This document shows positions 35,601-46,026 of a DNA stretch of 64,000 nt, one piece after another. The DNA lies in assembly GCA_947623455.1 (NCBI GenBank), contig OX392528.1:56934322-56998321 (forward strand), given 5' to 3'. Within the stretch, counting starts at the first letter, position 1. Each line of letters opens with the position of its first letter. The notes beneath the pieces are model-generated. The model saw only the letters and a program-made list of their open reading frames with translations. It did not search any database and had not been told where the DNA came from. The position numbers and the translations under genes were made by a program. The stretch is from Mimachlamys varia. Lineage: Eukaryota; Mollusca; Bivalvia; Pectinida; Pectinidae.

Positions 35601-38600
35601 GTATCTCGGTGGTCTGTAGTGTCTGTGATCAGGTATCTCTGTGGTCTGTAGTGTTTGTGATCAGGTATCTCGGTGGTCTGTAGTGTCTGTGATCAGGTAT
35701 CTTAGTAGTCTGTAGTGAGTGTATCTCGGTGGTCTGAAGTAAGTGTTTGTGATCAGGTATCTCGGTGGTCTGTAGTGTTTGTGATCAGGTATCTCGGTGG
35801 TCTGTAGTGTCTGTGATCAGGTATCTTAGTAGTTTGTAGTGAGTGTATCTCGGTGGTCTGTAGTAAGTGTTTGTGATCAGGTATCTCGGTGGTCTGTAGT
35901 GTTTGCGATCAGGTATCTCAGTGGTCTGTAGTGTTTGTGATCAGGTATCTCAGTGGTCTATAGTGTTTGTTATCAGGTATTTCGGTGGTCTGTAGTGTTT
36001 GTGATCAGGTATCTCGGTGGTCTGTAGTGTTTGTGATCAGGTTTCTCGGTGGTCTGTAGTGTTTGTGATCAGGTATCTCGGTGGTCTGTAGTTAGTGTTT
36101 GTGATCAGGTATCACTGTGGTCTGTGGTGTTTGTGATCAGGTATCTCAGTGGTCTGTAGTGTTTGTGATCAGGTATCTCAGTGGTCTATAGTGTTTGTGA
36201 TCAGGTATCCCGGTGGTCTGTAGTGTTTATGATCAGGTATCTCGGTGGTCTGTAGTGATTGTGATCAGGTATCTCGGTGGTCTGTAGTGTTTGTGATCAG
36301 GTATCTCGGTGGTCTGTAGTGATTGTGATCAGGTATCTCGGTGGTCTGTAGTGTTTGTGATCAGGTATCTCGGTGGTCTGTAGTGTTTGAGATCAGGTAT
36401 CTCGGTTGTCTGTAGTGTTTGAGATCAGGTATCGCGGTTGTCTGTAGTGTTTGTGATCAGGTATCTCGGTGGTCTGTAGTGTTTGAGATCAGGTATCTCG
36501 GTTGTCTGTAGTGTTTGTGATCAGGTATCTCGGTGTTCTGTAGTGTTTGAGATCAGGTATCTCGGTGGTCTGTAGTGTTTGTGATCAGGTATCTCGGTGG
36601 TCTGTAGTGTTTATGATCAGGTATCTCGGTGGTCTATAGTGTTTATGATCAGGTATCTCGGTGGTCTGTAGCGATTGTATCTCGGTGGTCTGTAGTAAGT
36701 GTTTGTGATCAGGTATATCGGTGGTCTGTAGTTAGTGTTTGTGATCAGGTATCTCGGTGGTCTGTAGTGTTTGTGATCAGGTATCTCGGTGGTCTGTAGT
36801 TAGTGTTTATGATCAGGTATCTCGGTGGTCTGTAGTGTTTGTGATCAGGTATCTCGGTGGTCTGTAGTGTTTATGATCAGGTATCTCGGTGGTCTGTAGT
36901 GTTTGTGATCAGGTATCTCGGTGGTCTGTAGTGTTTGTGATCAGGTATCTCGGTGGTCTGTAGTGTTTGTGATCAGGTATCTCGGTGGTCTGTAGTGTTT
37001 GTGATCAGGTATCTCGGAGGTCTGTAGTGTTTGTGATCAGGTATCTCGGTGGTCTGTAGTTATTCTATCTCGGTGGTCTGTAGTGTTTGTGAGCAGGTAT
37101 CTCGGTGGTCTGTAGTGTTTGTGATCAGGTATCTCGGTGGTCTGTAGTGTTTGTGATCAGGTATCTCAGTGGTCTGTAGTAAGTGTTTGTGATCAGGTAT
37201 CTCAGTAGTCTGTAGTTATTCTATCTCAGTGGTCTGTAGTGTTTGTGATCAGGTATCTCAGTAGTATGTAGTGATTGTATCTCGGTGGTCTGTAGTGTTT
37301 GTGAGCAGGTATCTCAGTGGTCTGTAGTGTTTGTGATCAGGTATCTCGGTGGTCTGTAGTGTTTGTGATCAGGTATCTCGGTGGTCTGTAGTGTTTGTGA
37401 TCAGGTATCTCTGTGGTATGTAGTTAGTGTTTGTGATCAGGTATCTCGGTGGTCTTTAATGTTTGTGATCAGGTATCTCGGTGGTCTGTAGTGTTTGTGA
37501 TCAGGTATCTCAGTGGTCTGTAGTTAGTGTTTGTGATCAGGTATCTCGGTGGTCTTTAAAGTTGTGATCAGGTATCTCGGTGGTCTGTAGTGTTTGTGAT
37601 CAGGTATCTCAGTGGTCTGTAGTTAGTGTTTGTGATCAGGTATCTCGGTGGTCTGTAGTGTTTGTGATCAGGTATCTCAGAGGTCTGTAGTGTTTGTGAT
37701 CAGGGATCTCGGTGGTCTGTAGTGTTTGTGATCAGGTATCTCGGTGGTCTGTAGTGTTTATGATCAGGTATCTCGGTGGTCTGTAGTTAGTGTTTGTGAT
37801 CAGGTATCTCGGTGTTCTGTAGTGTTTGTGATCAGGTATCCCGGTGGTCTGTAGTGTTTATGATCAGGTATCTCGGTGGTCTGTAGTGTTTGTGATCAGG
37901 TATCTCGGTGGTCTGTAGTGTTTGTGATCAGGTATCTCGGTGGTCTGTAGTGTTTGTGATCAGGTATCTCGCTGGTCTGTAGTGTTTGTGATCAGGTATC
38001 TCGGAGGTCTGTAGTGTTTGTGATCAGGTATCTCGGTGGTCTGTAGTGTTTGTGATCAGGTATCCCGGTGGTCTGTAGTGTTTGTGACCGGGTATCTCAT
38101 TGGTCTGTAGTAAGTGTTTGTGATCAGGTATCTCAGTGGTTTGTAGTTAGTGTTTATGATCAGGTAGCTCAGTGGTCTGTAGTAAGTGTTTGTGATCAGG
38201 TATCTCAGTGGTTTGTAGTGTTTATGATCAGGTATCTCAGTGGTCTGTAGTTAATGTTTGTGATCAGGTATCTCGGTGGTCTGTAGTTAGTGTTTGTGAT
38301 CAGGTATCTCGGTGGTCTGTAGTGTTTGTGATCAGGTATCTTAGTAGTCTGTAGTTAGTGTTTGTGATCAGGTTTCTCGGTGGTCTGTAGTGTTTGTAAT
38401 CAGGTATCTCAGTGGTTTATAGTAAGTGTTTGTGACCAGTTATCTCAGTAGTATGTAGTGTTTGTATCTCGGTGGTCTGTAGTGTTTGTGATCAGGTATC
38501 CCGTTGGTCTGTCGTGTTTGTGATCAGGTATCTCAGTAGTCTGTAGTGTTTGTGATCAGGTATCTCAGTAGTCTGTAGTTTTTCTATCTCGGTGGTCTGT

Positions 38601-41600
38601 AGTGTTTTTGATCAGGTATCTCGGTGGTCTGTAGTGTTTGTGATCAGGTATCTCAGTAGTCTGTAGTTATTCTATCTCGGTGGTCTGTAGTGTTTGTGAG
38701 CAGGTATCTCGGTGGTCTGTAGTGTTTGTGATCAGGTATCTCGGTGGTCTGTAGTGTTTGTGATCAGGTATCTCAGTGGTCTGTAGTAAGTGTTTGTGAT
38801 CAGGTATCTCAGTAGTCTGTAGTTATTCTATCTCAGTGGTCTGTAGTGTTTGTGATCAGGTATCTCAGTAGTATGTAGTGATTGTATCTCGGTGGTCTGT
38901 AGTGTTTGTGAGCAGGTATCTCAGTGGTCTGTAGTGTTTGTGATCAGGTATCTCGGTGGTCTGTAGTGTTTGTGATCAGGTATCTCGGTGGTCTGTAGTG
39001 TTTGTGATCAGGTATCTCTGTGGTATGTAGTTAGTGTTTGTGATCAGGTATCTCGGTGGTCTTTAATGTTTGTGATCAGGTATCTCGGTGGTCTGTAGTG
39101 TTTGTGATCAGGTATCTCAGTGGTCTGTAGTTAGTGTTTGTGATCAGGTATCTCGGTGGTCTTTAATGTTGTGATCAGGTATCTCGGTGGTCTGTAGTGT
39201 TTGTGATCAGGTATCTCAGTGGTCTGTAGTTAGTGTTTGTGATCAGGTATCTCGGTGGTCTGTAGTGTTTGTGATCAGGTATCTCAGAGGTCTGTAGTGT
39301 TTGTGATCAGGGATCTCGGTGGTCTGTAGTGTTTGTGATCAGGTATCTCGGTGGTCTGTAGTGTTTATGATCAGGTATCTCGGTGGTCTGTAGTTAGTGT
39401 TTGTGATCAGGTATCTCGGTGTTCTGTAGTGTTTGTGATCAGGTATCCCGGTGGTCTGTAGTGTTTATGATCAGGTATCTCGGTGGTCTGTAGTGTTTGT
39501 GATCAGGTATCTCGGTGGTCTGTAGTGTTTGTGATCAGGTATCTCGGTGGTCTGTAGTGTTTGTGATCAGGTATCTCGCTGGTCTGTAGTGTTTGTGATC
39601 AGGTATCTCGGAGGTCTGTAGTGTTTGTGATCAGGTATCTCGGTGGTCTGTAGTGTTTGTGATCAGGTATCCCGGTGGTCTGTAGTGTTTGTGACCGGGT
39701 ATCTCATTGGTCTGTAGTAAGTGTTTGTGATCAGGTATCTCAGTGGTTTGTAGTTAGTGTTTATGATCAGGTAGCTCAGTGGTCTGTAGTAAGTGTTTGT
39801 GATCAGGTATCTCAGTGGTTTGTAGTGTTTATGATCAGGTATCTCAGTGGTCTGTAGTTAATGTTTGTGATCAGGTATCTCGGTGGTCTGTAGTTAGTGT
39901 TTGTGATCAGGTATCTCGGTGGTCTGTAGTGTTTGTGATCAGGTATCTTAGTAGTCTGTAGTTAGTGTTTGTGATCAGGTTTCTCGGTGGTCTGTAGTGT
40001 TTGTAATCAGGTATCTCAGTGGTTTATAGTAAGTGTTTGTGACCAGTTATCTCAGTAGTATGTAGTGTTTGTATCTCGGTGGTCTGTAGTGTTTGTGATC
40101 AGGTATCCCGTTGGTCTGTCGTGTTTGTGATCAGGTATCTCAGTAGTCTGTAGTGTTTGTGATCAGGTATCTCAGTAGTCTGTAGTTTTTCTATCTCGGT
40201 GGTCTGTAGTGTTTTTGATCAGGTATCTCGGTGGTCTGTAGTGTTTGTGATCAGGTATCTCAGTAGTCTGTAGTTATTCTATCTCGGTGGTCTGTAGTGT
40301 TTGTGAGCAGGTATCTCGGTGGTCTGTAGTGTTTGTGATCAGGTATCTCGGTGGTCTGTAGTGTTTGTGATCAGGTATCTCAGTGGTCTGTAGTAAGTGT
40401 TTGTGATCAGGTATCTCAGTAGTCTGTAGTTATTCTATCTCAGTGGTCTGTAGTGTTTGTGATCAGGTATCTCAGTAGTATGTAGTGATTGTATCTCGGT
40501 GGTCTGTAGTGTTTGTGAGCAGGTATCTCAGTGGTCTGTAGTGTTTGTGATCAGGTATCTCAGTAGTCTGTAGTTATTCTATCTCAGTGGTCTGTAGTGT
40601 TTGTGATCAGGTATCTCAGTAGTATGTAGTGATTGTATCTCGGTGGTCTGTAGTGATTGTGATCAGGTATCTCGGTGGTCTGTAGTGTCTGTGATCAGGT
40701 ATCTCTGTGGTCTGTAGTGTTTGTGATCAGGTATCTCGGTGGTCTGTAGTGTCTGTGATCAGGTATCTTAGTAGTCTGTAGTGAGTGTATCTCGGTGGTC
40801 TGAAGTAAGTGTTTGTGATCAGGTATCTCGGTGGTCTGTAGTGTTTGTGATCAGGTATCTCGGTGGTCTGTAGTGTCTGTGATCAGGTATCTTAGTAGTT
40901 TGTAGTGAGTGTATCTCGGTGGTCTGTAGTAAGTGTTTGTGATCAGGTATCTCGGTGGTCTGTAGTGTTTGCGATCAGGTATCTCAGTGGTCTGTAGTGT
41001 TTGTGATCAGGTATCTCAGTGGTCTATAGTGTTTGTTATCAGGTATTTCGGTGGTCTGTAGTGTTTGTGATCAGGTATCTCGGTGGTCTGTAGTGTTTGT
41101 GATCAGGTTTCTCGGTGGTCTGTAGTGTTTGTGATCAGGTATCTCGGTGGTCTGTAGTTAGTGTTTGTGATCAGGTATCACTGTGGTCTGTGGTGTTTGT
41201 GATCAGGTATCTCAGTGGTCTGTAGTGTTTGTGATCAGGTATCTCAGTGGTCTATAGTGTTTGTGATCAGGTATCCCGGTGGTCTGTAGTGTTTATGATC
41301 AGGTATCTCGGTGGTCTGTAGTGATTGTGATCAGGTATCTCGGTGGTCTGTAGTGTTTGTGATCAGGTATCTCGGTGGTCTGTAGTGTTTGAGATCAGGT
41401 ATCTCGGTTGTCTGTAGTGTTTGAGATCAGGTATCGCGGTTGTCTGTAGTGTTTGTGATCAGGTATCTCGGTGGTCTGTAGTGTTTGAGATCAGGTATCT
41501 CGGTTGTCTGTAGTGTTTGTGATCAGGTATCTCGGTGTTCTGTAGTGTTTGAGATCAGGTATCTCGGTGGTCTGTAGTGTTTGTGATCAGGTATCTCGGT

Positions 41601-42312
41601 GGTCTGTAGTGTTTATGATCAGGTATCTCGGTGGTCTATAGTGTTTATGATCAGGTATCTCGGTGGTCTGTAGCGATTGTATCTCGGTGGTCTGTAGTAA
41701 GTGTTTGTGATCAGGTATATCGGTGGTCTGTAGTTAGTGTTTGTGATCAGGTATCTCGGTGGTCTGTAGTGTTTGTGATCAGGTATCTCGGTGGTCTGTA
41801 GTTAGTGTTTATGATCAGGTATCTCGGTGGTCTGTAGTGTTTGTGATCAGGTATCTCGGTGGTCTGTAGTGTTTATGATCAGGTATCTCGGTGGTCTATA
41901 GTGTTTGTGATCAGGTATCTCGGTGGTCTATAGTGTTTGTGATCAGGTATCGCGGTGGTCTGTAGTGTTTGTGATCAGGTATCTCGGTGGTCTGTAGTGT
42001 TTGTGATCAGGTATCCCGGTGGTCTGTAGTGTTTGTGATCAGGTATCTCGGTGGTCTGTAGTGTTTATGATCAGGTATCTCGGTGGTCTGTAGTGTTTGA
42101 GATCAGGTATCTCGGTGGTCTGTAGTGTTTGTGATCAGGTATCACGGTGGTCTGTAGTGTTTGTGATCAGGTATCCCGGTGGTCTGTAGTGTTTGTGATC
42201 AGGTATCTCGGTGTTCTGTAGTGTTTGTGATCAGTGTTCTATACAGATGAAGTTAGTGACCCAGTTAAATCAGTAGCTAATAGTTGGTGTTTGTAACCAA
42301 GTATCTCTTGAT
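29691..42312 (+). repeat. 32/36-bp satellite array in intron 3, about 380 copies
   Basis: The left part (to about 31 kb) is mostly 36-bp units with TAGTAAGTGTTTGTGACCAG. The rest is dominated by a 32-bp form with GTAGTGTTTGTGATCAGG and TATCTCGGTGGTCT, which lacks 4 bp (AAGT or TAGT). Shorter units lacking GATCAGG (such as GTAGTTATTCTATCTCGG) are interspersed. A 1607-bp block starting near 32.3 kb occurs twice, then a block of about 1.85 kb, and the whole set (period 5066 bp) is repeated from about 37.06 kb: the segments at 33002, 34609, 38068 and 39675 are near-identical. The right edge (42240-42312) is degenerate. The + strand unit is about 75% G+T. Confidence 0.97.
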
Positions 42313-42669
42313 GACTGTGAATCTTTAAAACAGCCATCTTGGAATTATGACAGCTCGCCAGAAAATGTCGTCTACATGTAAACAAAACGCTTTAATCAAA
42401 ATCACAAACACGTTTCTTTGGAAACATGTATTAGTTCGTGACGTTTCCGGGCAACTAGTTTACTAACTTTTGGCTGTATATATATGCTGCATTGGATTAA
42501 CAATTTGATTAGTCAAATTAATTGCATAAATAGAGTCAGGTAACAACTAGTGTTATAACAAGTTAAACTGTTCCTCAGTGGTGGGTTCGACATAATGATG
42601 TCATGGCAATACATCAATACGGTACCCTTTCTGTTGATGCTGCACCGTCCTATAATGTTCTTTTCACAG
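42313..42669 (+). other. Intron 3, unique 3' part
   Basis: Unique sequence ending in the exon 4 acceptor TTCTTTTCACAG. The open frame from the ATG at 42603 into exon 4 is intronic read-through. Confidence 0.5.
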
Positions 42670-42912
42670 GTAATGGAGAGATTGATTTTGAGGAATTTTT
42701 GGCAATGATGGCGAGAAAAATGACGAGCATGGATTCTCACGAAGAATTGACTGAGGCTTTCAAAGTGTTCGACAGAGACGGTAACGGACTAATCAGCGCC
42801 GCCGAACTACGTCACGTGATGACAAATCTCGGCGAGAAGCTGACTGACGACGAAGTGGACGAGATGATACGAGAAGCAGATGTTGATGGAGATGGACACG
42901 TTAATTACGAAG
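42670..42912 (+). CDS. Calmodulin-like gene, coding exon 4 (EF-hands 2 to 4)
   Basis: The acceptor TTCTTTTCACAG and the donor GGTAACAAAC bound 243 nt, with phase-1 ends on both sides. It encodes the rest of loop 2 (N-G-E-I-D-F-E-E), the central helix (M-A-R-K-M then T-S-M-D-S-H-E-E), loop 3 ([12 protein letters not shown]) and loop 4 ([12 protein letters not shown]). The Lys of G-E-K-L-T-D, the known methylation site of calmodulins, is kept. Odd residues are Glu for Thr and Glu for Pro in loop 2, and Leu where invertebrate calmodulins have Phe and vertebrates Tyr in loop 3. About 15 of 80 residues differ from the canonical protein. An open frame extends upstream to an ATG at 42603, but this reads through the intron and acceptor, so the splice start is preferred. 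In vertebrates an intron splits this exon. Confidence 0.96.
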
Positions 42913-43940
42913 GTAACAAACACGACTTAGAAATTAATATGACAAAAGTAACCCACGTAAGAATGAAGAAAATTACGAATTACACAAAATAAGCTTAGAA
43001 ATTTAAAAAAAATGAAGAAAGTAACAAAGTAAGCATGGAAATTTAAAATTGTGAAAGTAGCAAACCCAGCATAGGGATGGAATATGACGAAAGTAACAAA
43101 TAGTGCTTAGAGATGGAATATGACGAAAGTAACAAACCCAGCTTAGAGATGGAATATGACGAAAGTAACACATCCAGCTTGGAGATGGAAAATGAGGAAA
43201 GTAACTAGCTCAGCTGAGTGATGGAATATGAGGAAAGTAACAAACCCAGCTTAGAAATGTAAAATGACGAAAGTAATAATAGTGCTTAGAGATGGAATAT
43301 GACGAAAGTAACAAACCCAGCTTAGAGATGGAAAATGACGAAAGTAACTAGCTCAGCTTAGTGATGGAATATGAGGAAAGTAACAAACCCAGCTTGGAGA
43401 TGGAAAATGAGGAAAGTAACTAGCTCAGCTTAGTGATGGAAAATGAGGAAAGTAACAACCCAGCTTAGAGATGGAAAATGAGGAGAGTAACACACCTAGC
43501 TTAGAGATGGAAAATGAGGAAAGTAACAAACCCAGCTTAGAGATGGAAAATGAGGAAAGTAACTAGCTCAGCTTAGTGATGGAAAATGAGGAAAGTAACT
43601 AGCTCAGCTTAGTGATAGAAAATGAGGAAAGTAACAAACCCAGCTTAGAGATGGAAAATGAGGAAAGTAACTAGCTCAGCTTAGTGATGGAAAATGAGGA
43701 AAGTAACAAACCCAGCTTAGTGATGGAAAATGAGGAAAGTAACAAACCCAGCTTAGAGATGGAAAATGAGGAAAGTAACTAGCTCAGCTTAGTGATGGAA
43801 AATGAGGAAAGTAACAAACCCAGCTTAGAGATGGAAAATGAGGAAAGTAACACACCCAGCTTAGAGATGGAAAATGACGAAAGTAACTAGCTCAGCTGAG
43901 TGATGGAAAATGAGGAAAGTAACAAACTCGGATTAGAAAT
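42913..43940 (+). repeat. 36-bp minisatellite of intron 4, about 28 copies
   Basis: The array occupies the first two thirds of intron 4. Units contain GAAAGTAACAAACCCAGCTT, AGAGATGGAAAATGA or AGAGATGGAATATGAC. A second subtype has AACTAGCTCAGCTTAGTG, and the two subtypes alternate in the middle and right part. The first, imperfect units run directly from the exon 4 donor: the junction (ACGAAGGTAACAAAC, then CTTAGAAAT and AATATGAC) aligns to the unit at about 29 of 36 columns, with one gap. Confidence 0.93.
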
Positions 43941-44394
43941 AATAACAGGGATATAGATACCACTTATAAGAGATGAGAAAATATTGGGATAAACAAATCA
44001 CCGCTTCACGATAATAAGAATGGCGGTATCCTGGGTTCACGGTATTTGATATGAAGAATTATGGAGCTAAAAATCGATTTAAAATATAAACATAAAGGAG
44101 ATAAAACAGTCTATCAGGGATAAAAATGTTCATCCCTGTTTTTTCCCTCTTTGTCTATAAGTGAAAGAGTAAATTCTGAGCTAGGTCAGTATCCATTTAA
44201 ATTTAAACGTTAGATACTATAGGTATATAAAAACTCCAAAACAGAACTTACGAAGGAAGACAAATTTGACATGTCCTAGTATCGAGAACTTCTTCAACTG
44301 ACCCTGAAAAACTCATCTCTCCACCAGAAACAATGTTTAAAAAGTATATTTCATTTTCATCGTCTGTAATGTATATTTTTTTTTTCAATTTCAG
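43941..44394 (+). other. Intron 4, unique 3' part
   Basis: Unique AT-rich sequence leading to a long T tract and the last acceptor. No other feature was seen. The - strand open frame at 44248-44496 overlaps the last exon and is not considered real. Confidence 0.5.
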
Positions 44395-44423
44395 AGTTTG
44401 TGAAGATGATGACAACAAAATAA
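44395..44423 (+). CDS. Calmodulin-like gene, last coding exon
   Basis: A long T tract and TTTCAATTTCAG precede AG-TTT-GTG-AAG-ATG-ATG-ACA-ACA-AAA-TAA. The first two bases complete the Glu codon begun in exon 4. The 29 nt length is that of the final calmodulin coding exon. The C-terminus reads F-V-K-M-M-T-T-K, against F-V-T-M-M-T-S-K in standard calmodulin. The Lys in place of Thr is shared with the orphan exon at 1243, which supports a common paralogue lineage for the two. Confidence 0.93.
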
Positions 44424-45363
44424 AGTTCTGTTGGTAATTTGTGTATGTACAATTTACAAATTCCAGTTCTAAAATAAACGGAACGAAACGTGTCATTATG
44501 ACGGGTAAGTATGAAGGACAGAGAGCAAAGCATCACGTGATTGAGGACGCGTGGTACAAAGGAACGTTAACTCATAGAAGCCACTTACCTAATATGGCAT
44601 AATATGTTTTCATAGAAGGAAAAATATTTACCTCATAATAGATAGATGTATTTTCTCTTTGATAAGTGTTGGTGTTTCCGCATTTTTGTCATGTTTTCTT
44701 TCTTATTTGTAAATAAAATTGGAATTGAAGATGTACACTGTAACACATATACATGCACGTCACCCAACTCCTTGTGGCATCAACAAACATTTAAGTCGAA
44801 ATATGGAGTTGACAACATTTAGAAGTGTCAAAGGAACTACAAGTTCGACTGTTACCGGTACACGTTTCAATAAATGGTTATTGCTAACGGAGTTACCTCC
44901 CTTGCCATTGAACCGTAGTAACAATTTGACAATGTAGATTGATTTTGTTCGGAATGAGACATTTTTTTATTTTATTTTTAAATATCAATTAATTGATTGT
45001 GATACTGATTGGTTTAATTTCTAAATGTAGCTTGTATACAAAACTGCACTTTTAATCTGCCCTAACTATATATTGCTGCTAGTAACTGCACAGATCACAA
45101 GGACCTGATAATTCGTTATAGTTAGTTTTTGACCTAACTAACATGTACGGTGTTTAGAGCAATTCTACATTTTTGGGGGTTTGTATCAATTTTCGATGAA
45201 ACGCCCTCTTCAATGACCATAAAGACTGTTGATGGGGATGGGGAGTGGGGCATTTTTTTTAAATTGCTCTAAACACAAACTGGCTGTAACAAATTCTCAA
45301 GTCCCAGTGGTTTGACGCAAGCAATCACTGTTTAATTCAAGGAATGTCCAGAACAGTACATTA
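44424..45363 (+). other. 3' UTR and downstream flank of the calmodulin-like gene
   Basis: The 3' UTR probably ends just after AATAAA at 44712-44717. The remaining 0.6 kb is unique and AT-rich. A 72-codon frame at 44719-44937 has no recognisable family. Confidence 0.5.
44712..44717 (+). promoter_or_regulatory. Probable polyadenylation signal of the calmodulin-like gene
   Basis: AATAAA occurs about 290 bp after the stop codon, followed by T-rich and GT-containing sequence. This gives a 3' UTR of about 0.3 kb (44424 to about 44735). Another AATAAA overlaps the stop codon itself (44419-44424) and is less likely to serve. AATAAA at 2243-2248 could serve the upstream partial gene, with less support. 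Confidence 0.45.
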
Positions 45364-45724
45364 AAAGATCCGTGTATCACTGTTTAGATCCGTGTATCAC
45401 TGTTTAGATCCGTGTATCATTGTAAAGATCCGTGTATCACTGTTTAGAACCGTGTATCACTGTTTGGATCCGTGTATCACTGTTTAGATCCGTGTATCAC
45501 TGTTTAGATCCGTGTATCACTGTTTAGATCCGTGTATCACTGTTTAGATCCGTGTATCATTGTAAAGATCCGTGTATCATTGTAAAGATCCGTGTATCAC
45601 TGTTTAGAACCGTGTATCACTGTTTGGATCCGTGTATAACTGTTTAGATCCGTGTATCACTGTTTGGATCCGTGTATCATTGTAAAGATCCGTGTATCAT
45701 TGTAAAGATCCGTGAATCACTGTT
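45364..45724 (+). repeat. 20-bp minisatellite, about 18 copies
   Basis: The unit GATCCGTGTATCACTGTTTA repeats with few variants (TCATTGTAAA, GAACCGTG, TTTGGATCC). A block of variants in the same order appears twice (TTGTAAA, TTTAGAACC, TTTGGATCC), so it grew by block duplication. Confidence 0.95.
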
Positions 45725-46026
45725 TTGAAAACGCTGCAATTGTTCTCTTGTGAATTGAGGTTTGCTAAATTGTTTGAGAAATGACACAAAACTTGTAGAT
45801 CTTTTACAAAAGAGAAAGATGGAAAACAGTAAAAAATACAATCAATAAGAGACCTCTCTGATTTGAAGTGCCACAGAGTCGGACAACTAGTGACCAGATT
45901 CAGGGGTATCGCTTGTCCATCCCCGCTGCGTGGTTGTAGATATTTCAACAATGGCAGTAACTAAATGTGTTTGACAGAGAAATGATTTATCTAGGAATGA
46001 ATTGAGTCAGAGATTACTACTACTTA
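45725..46026. other. Unique DNA between the 20-bp and 34-bp arrays
   Basis: An 84-codon - strand frame (45697-45951) overlaps the array edge and matches nothing recognised. No other feature was seen. Confidence 0.4.

Noticed and set aside
28875..39857. Open frames with periodic V-S-V-C-D-Q-V-S-Q-W residues
   Set aside because: They read 36-bp satellite units, which keep frame, and end where 32-bp units begin. They lie in an intron and have no start context or domain.
42603..42992. Single 129-codon frame as a short intronless calmodulin fragment starting at the ATG at 42603
   Set aside because: The first 22 codons and the last 27 do not match calmodulin. Acceptor CACAG at 42665-42669 and donor GTAACA at 42913 fit the known exon ends and join in frame with the neighbouring exons.
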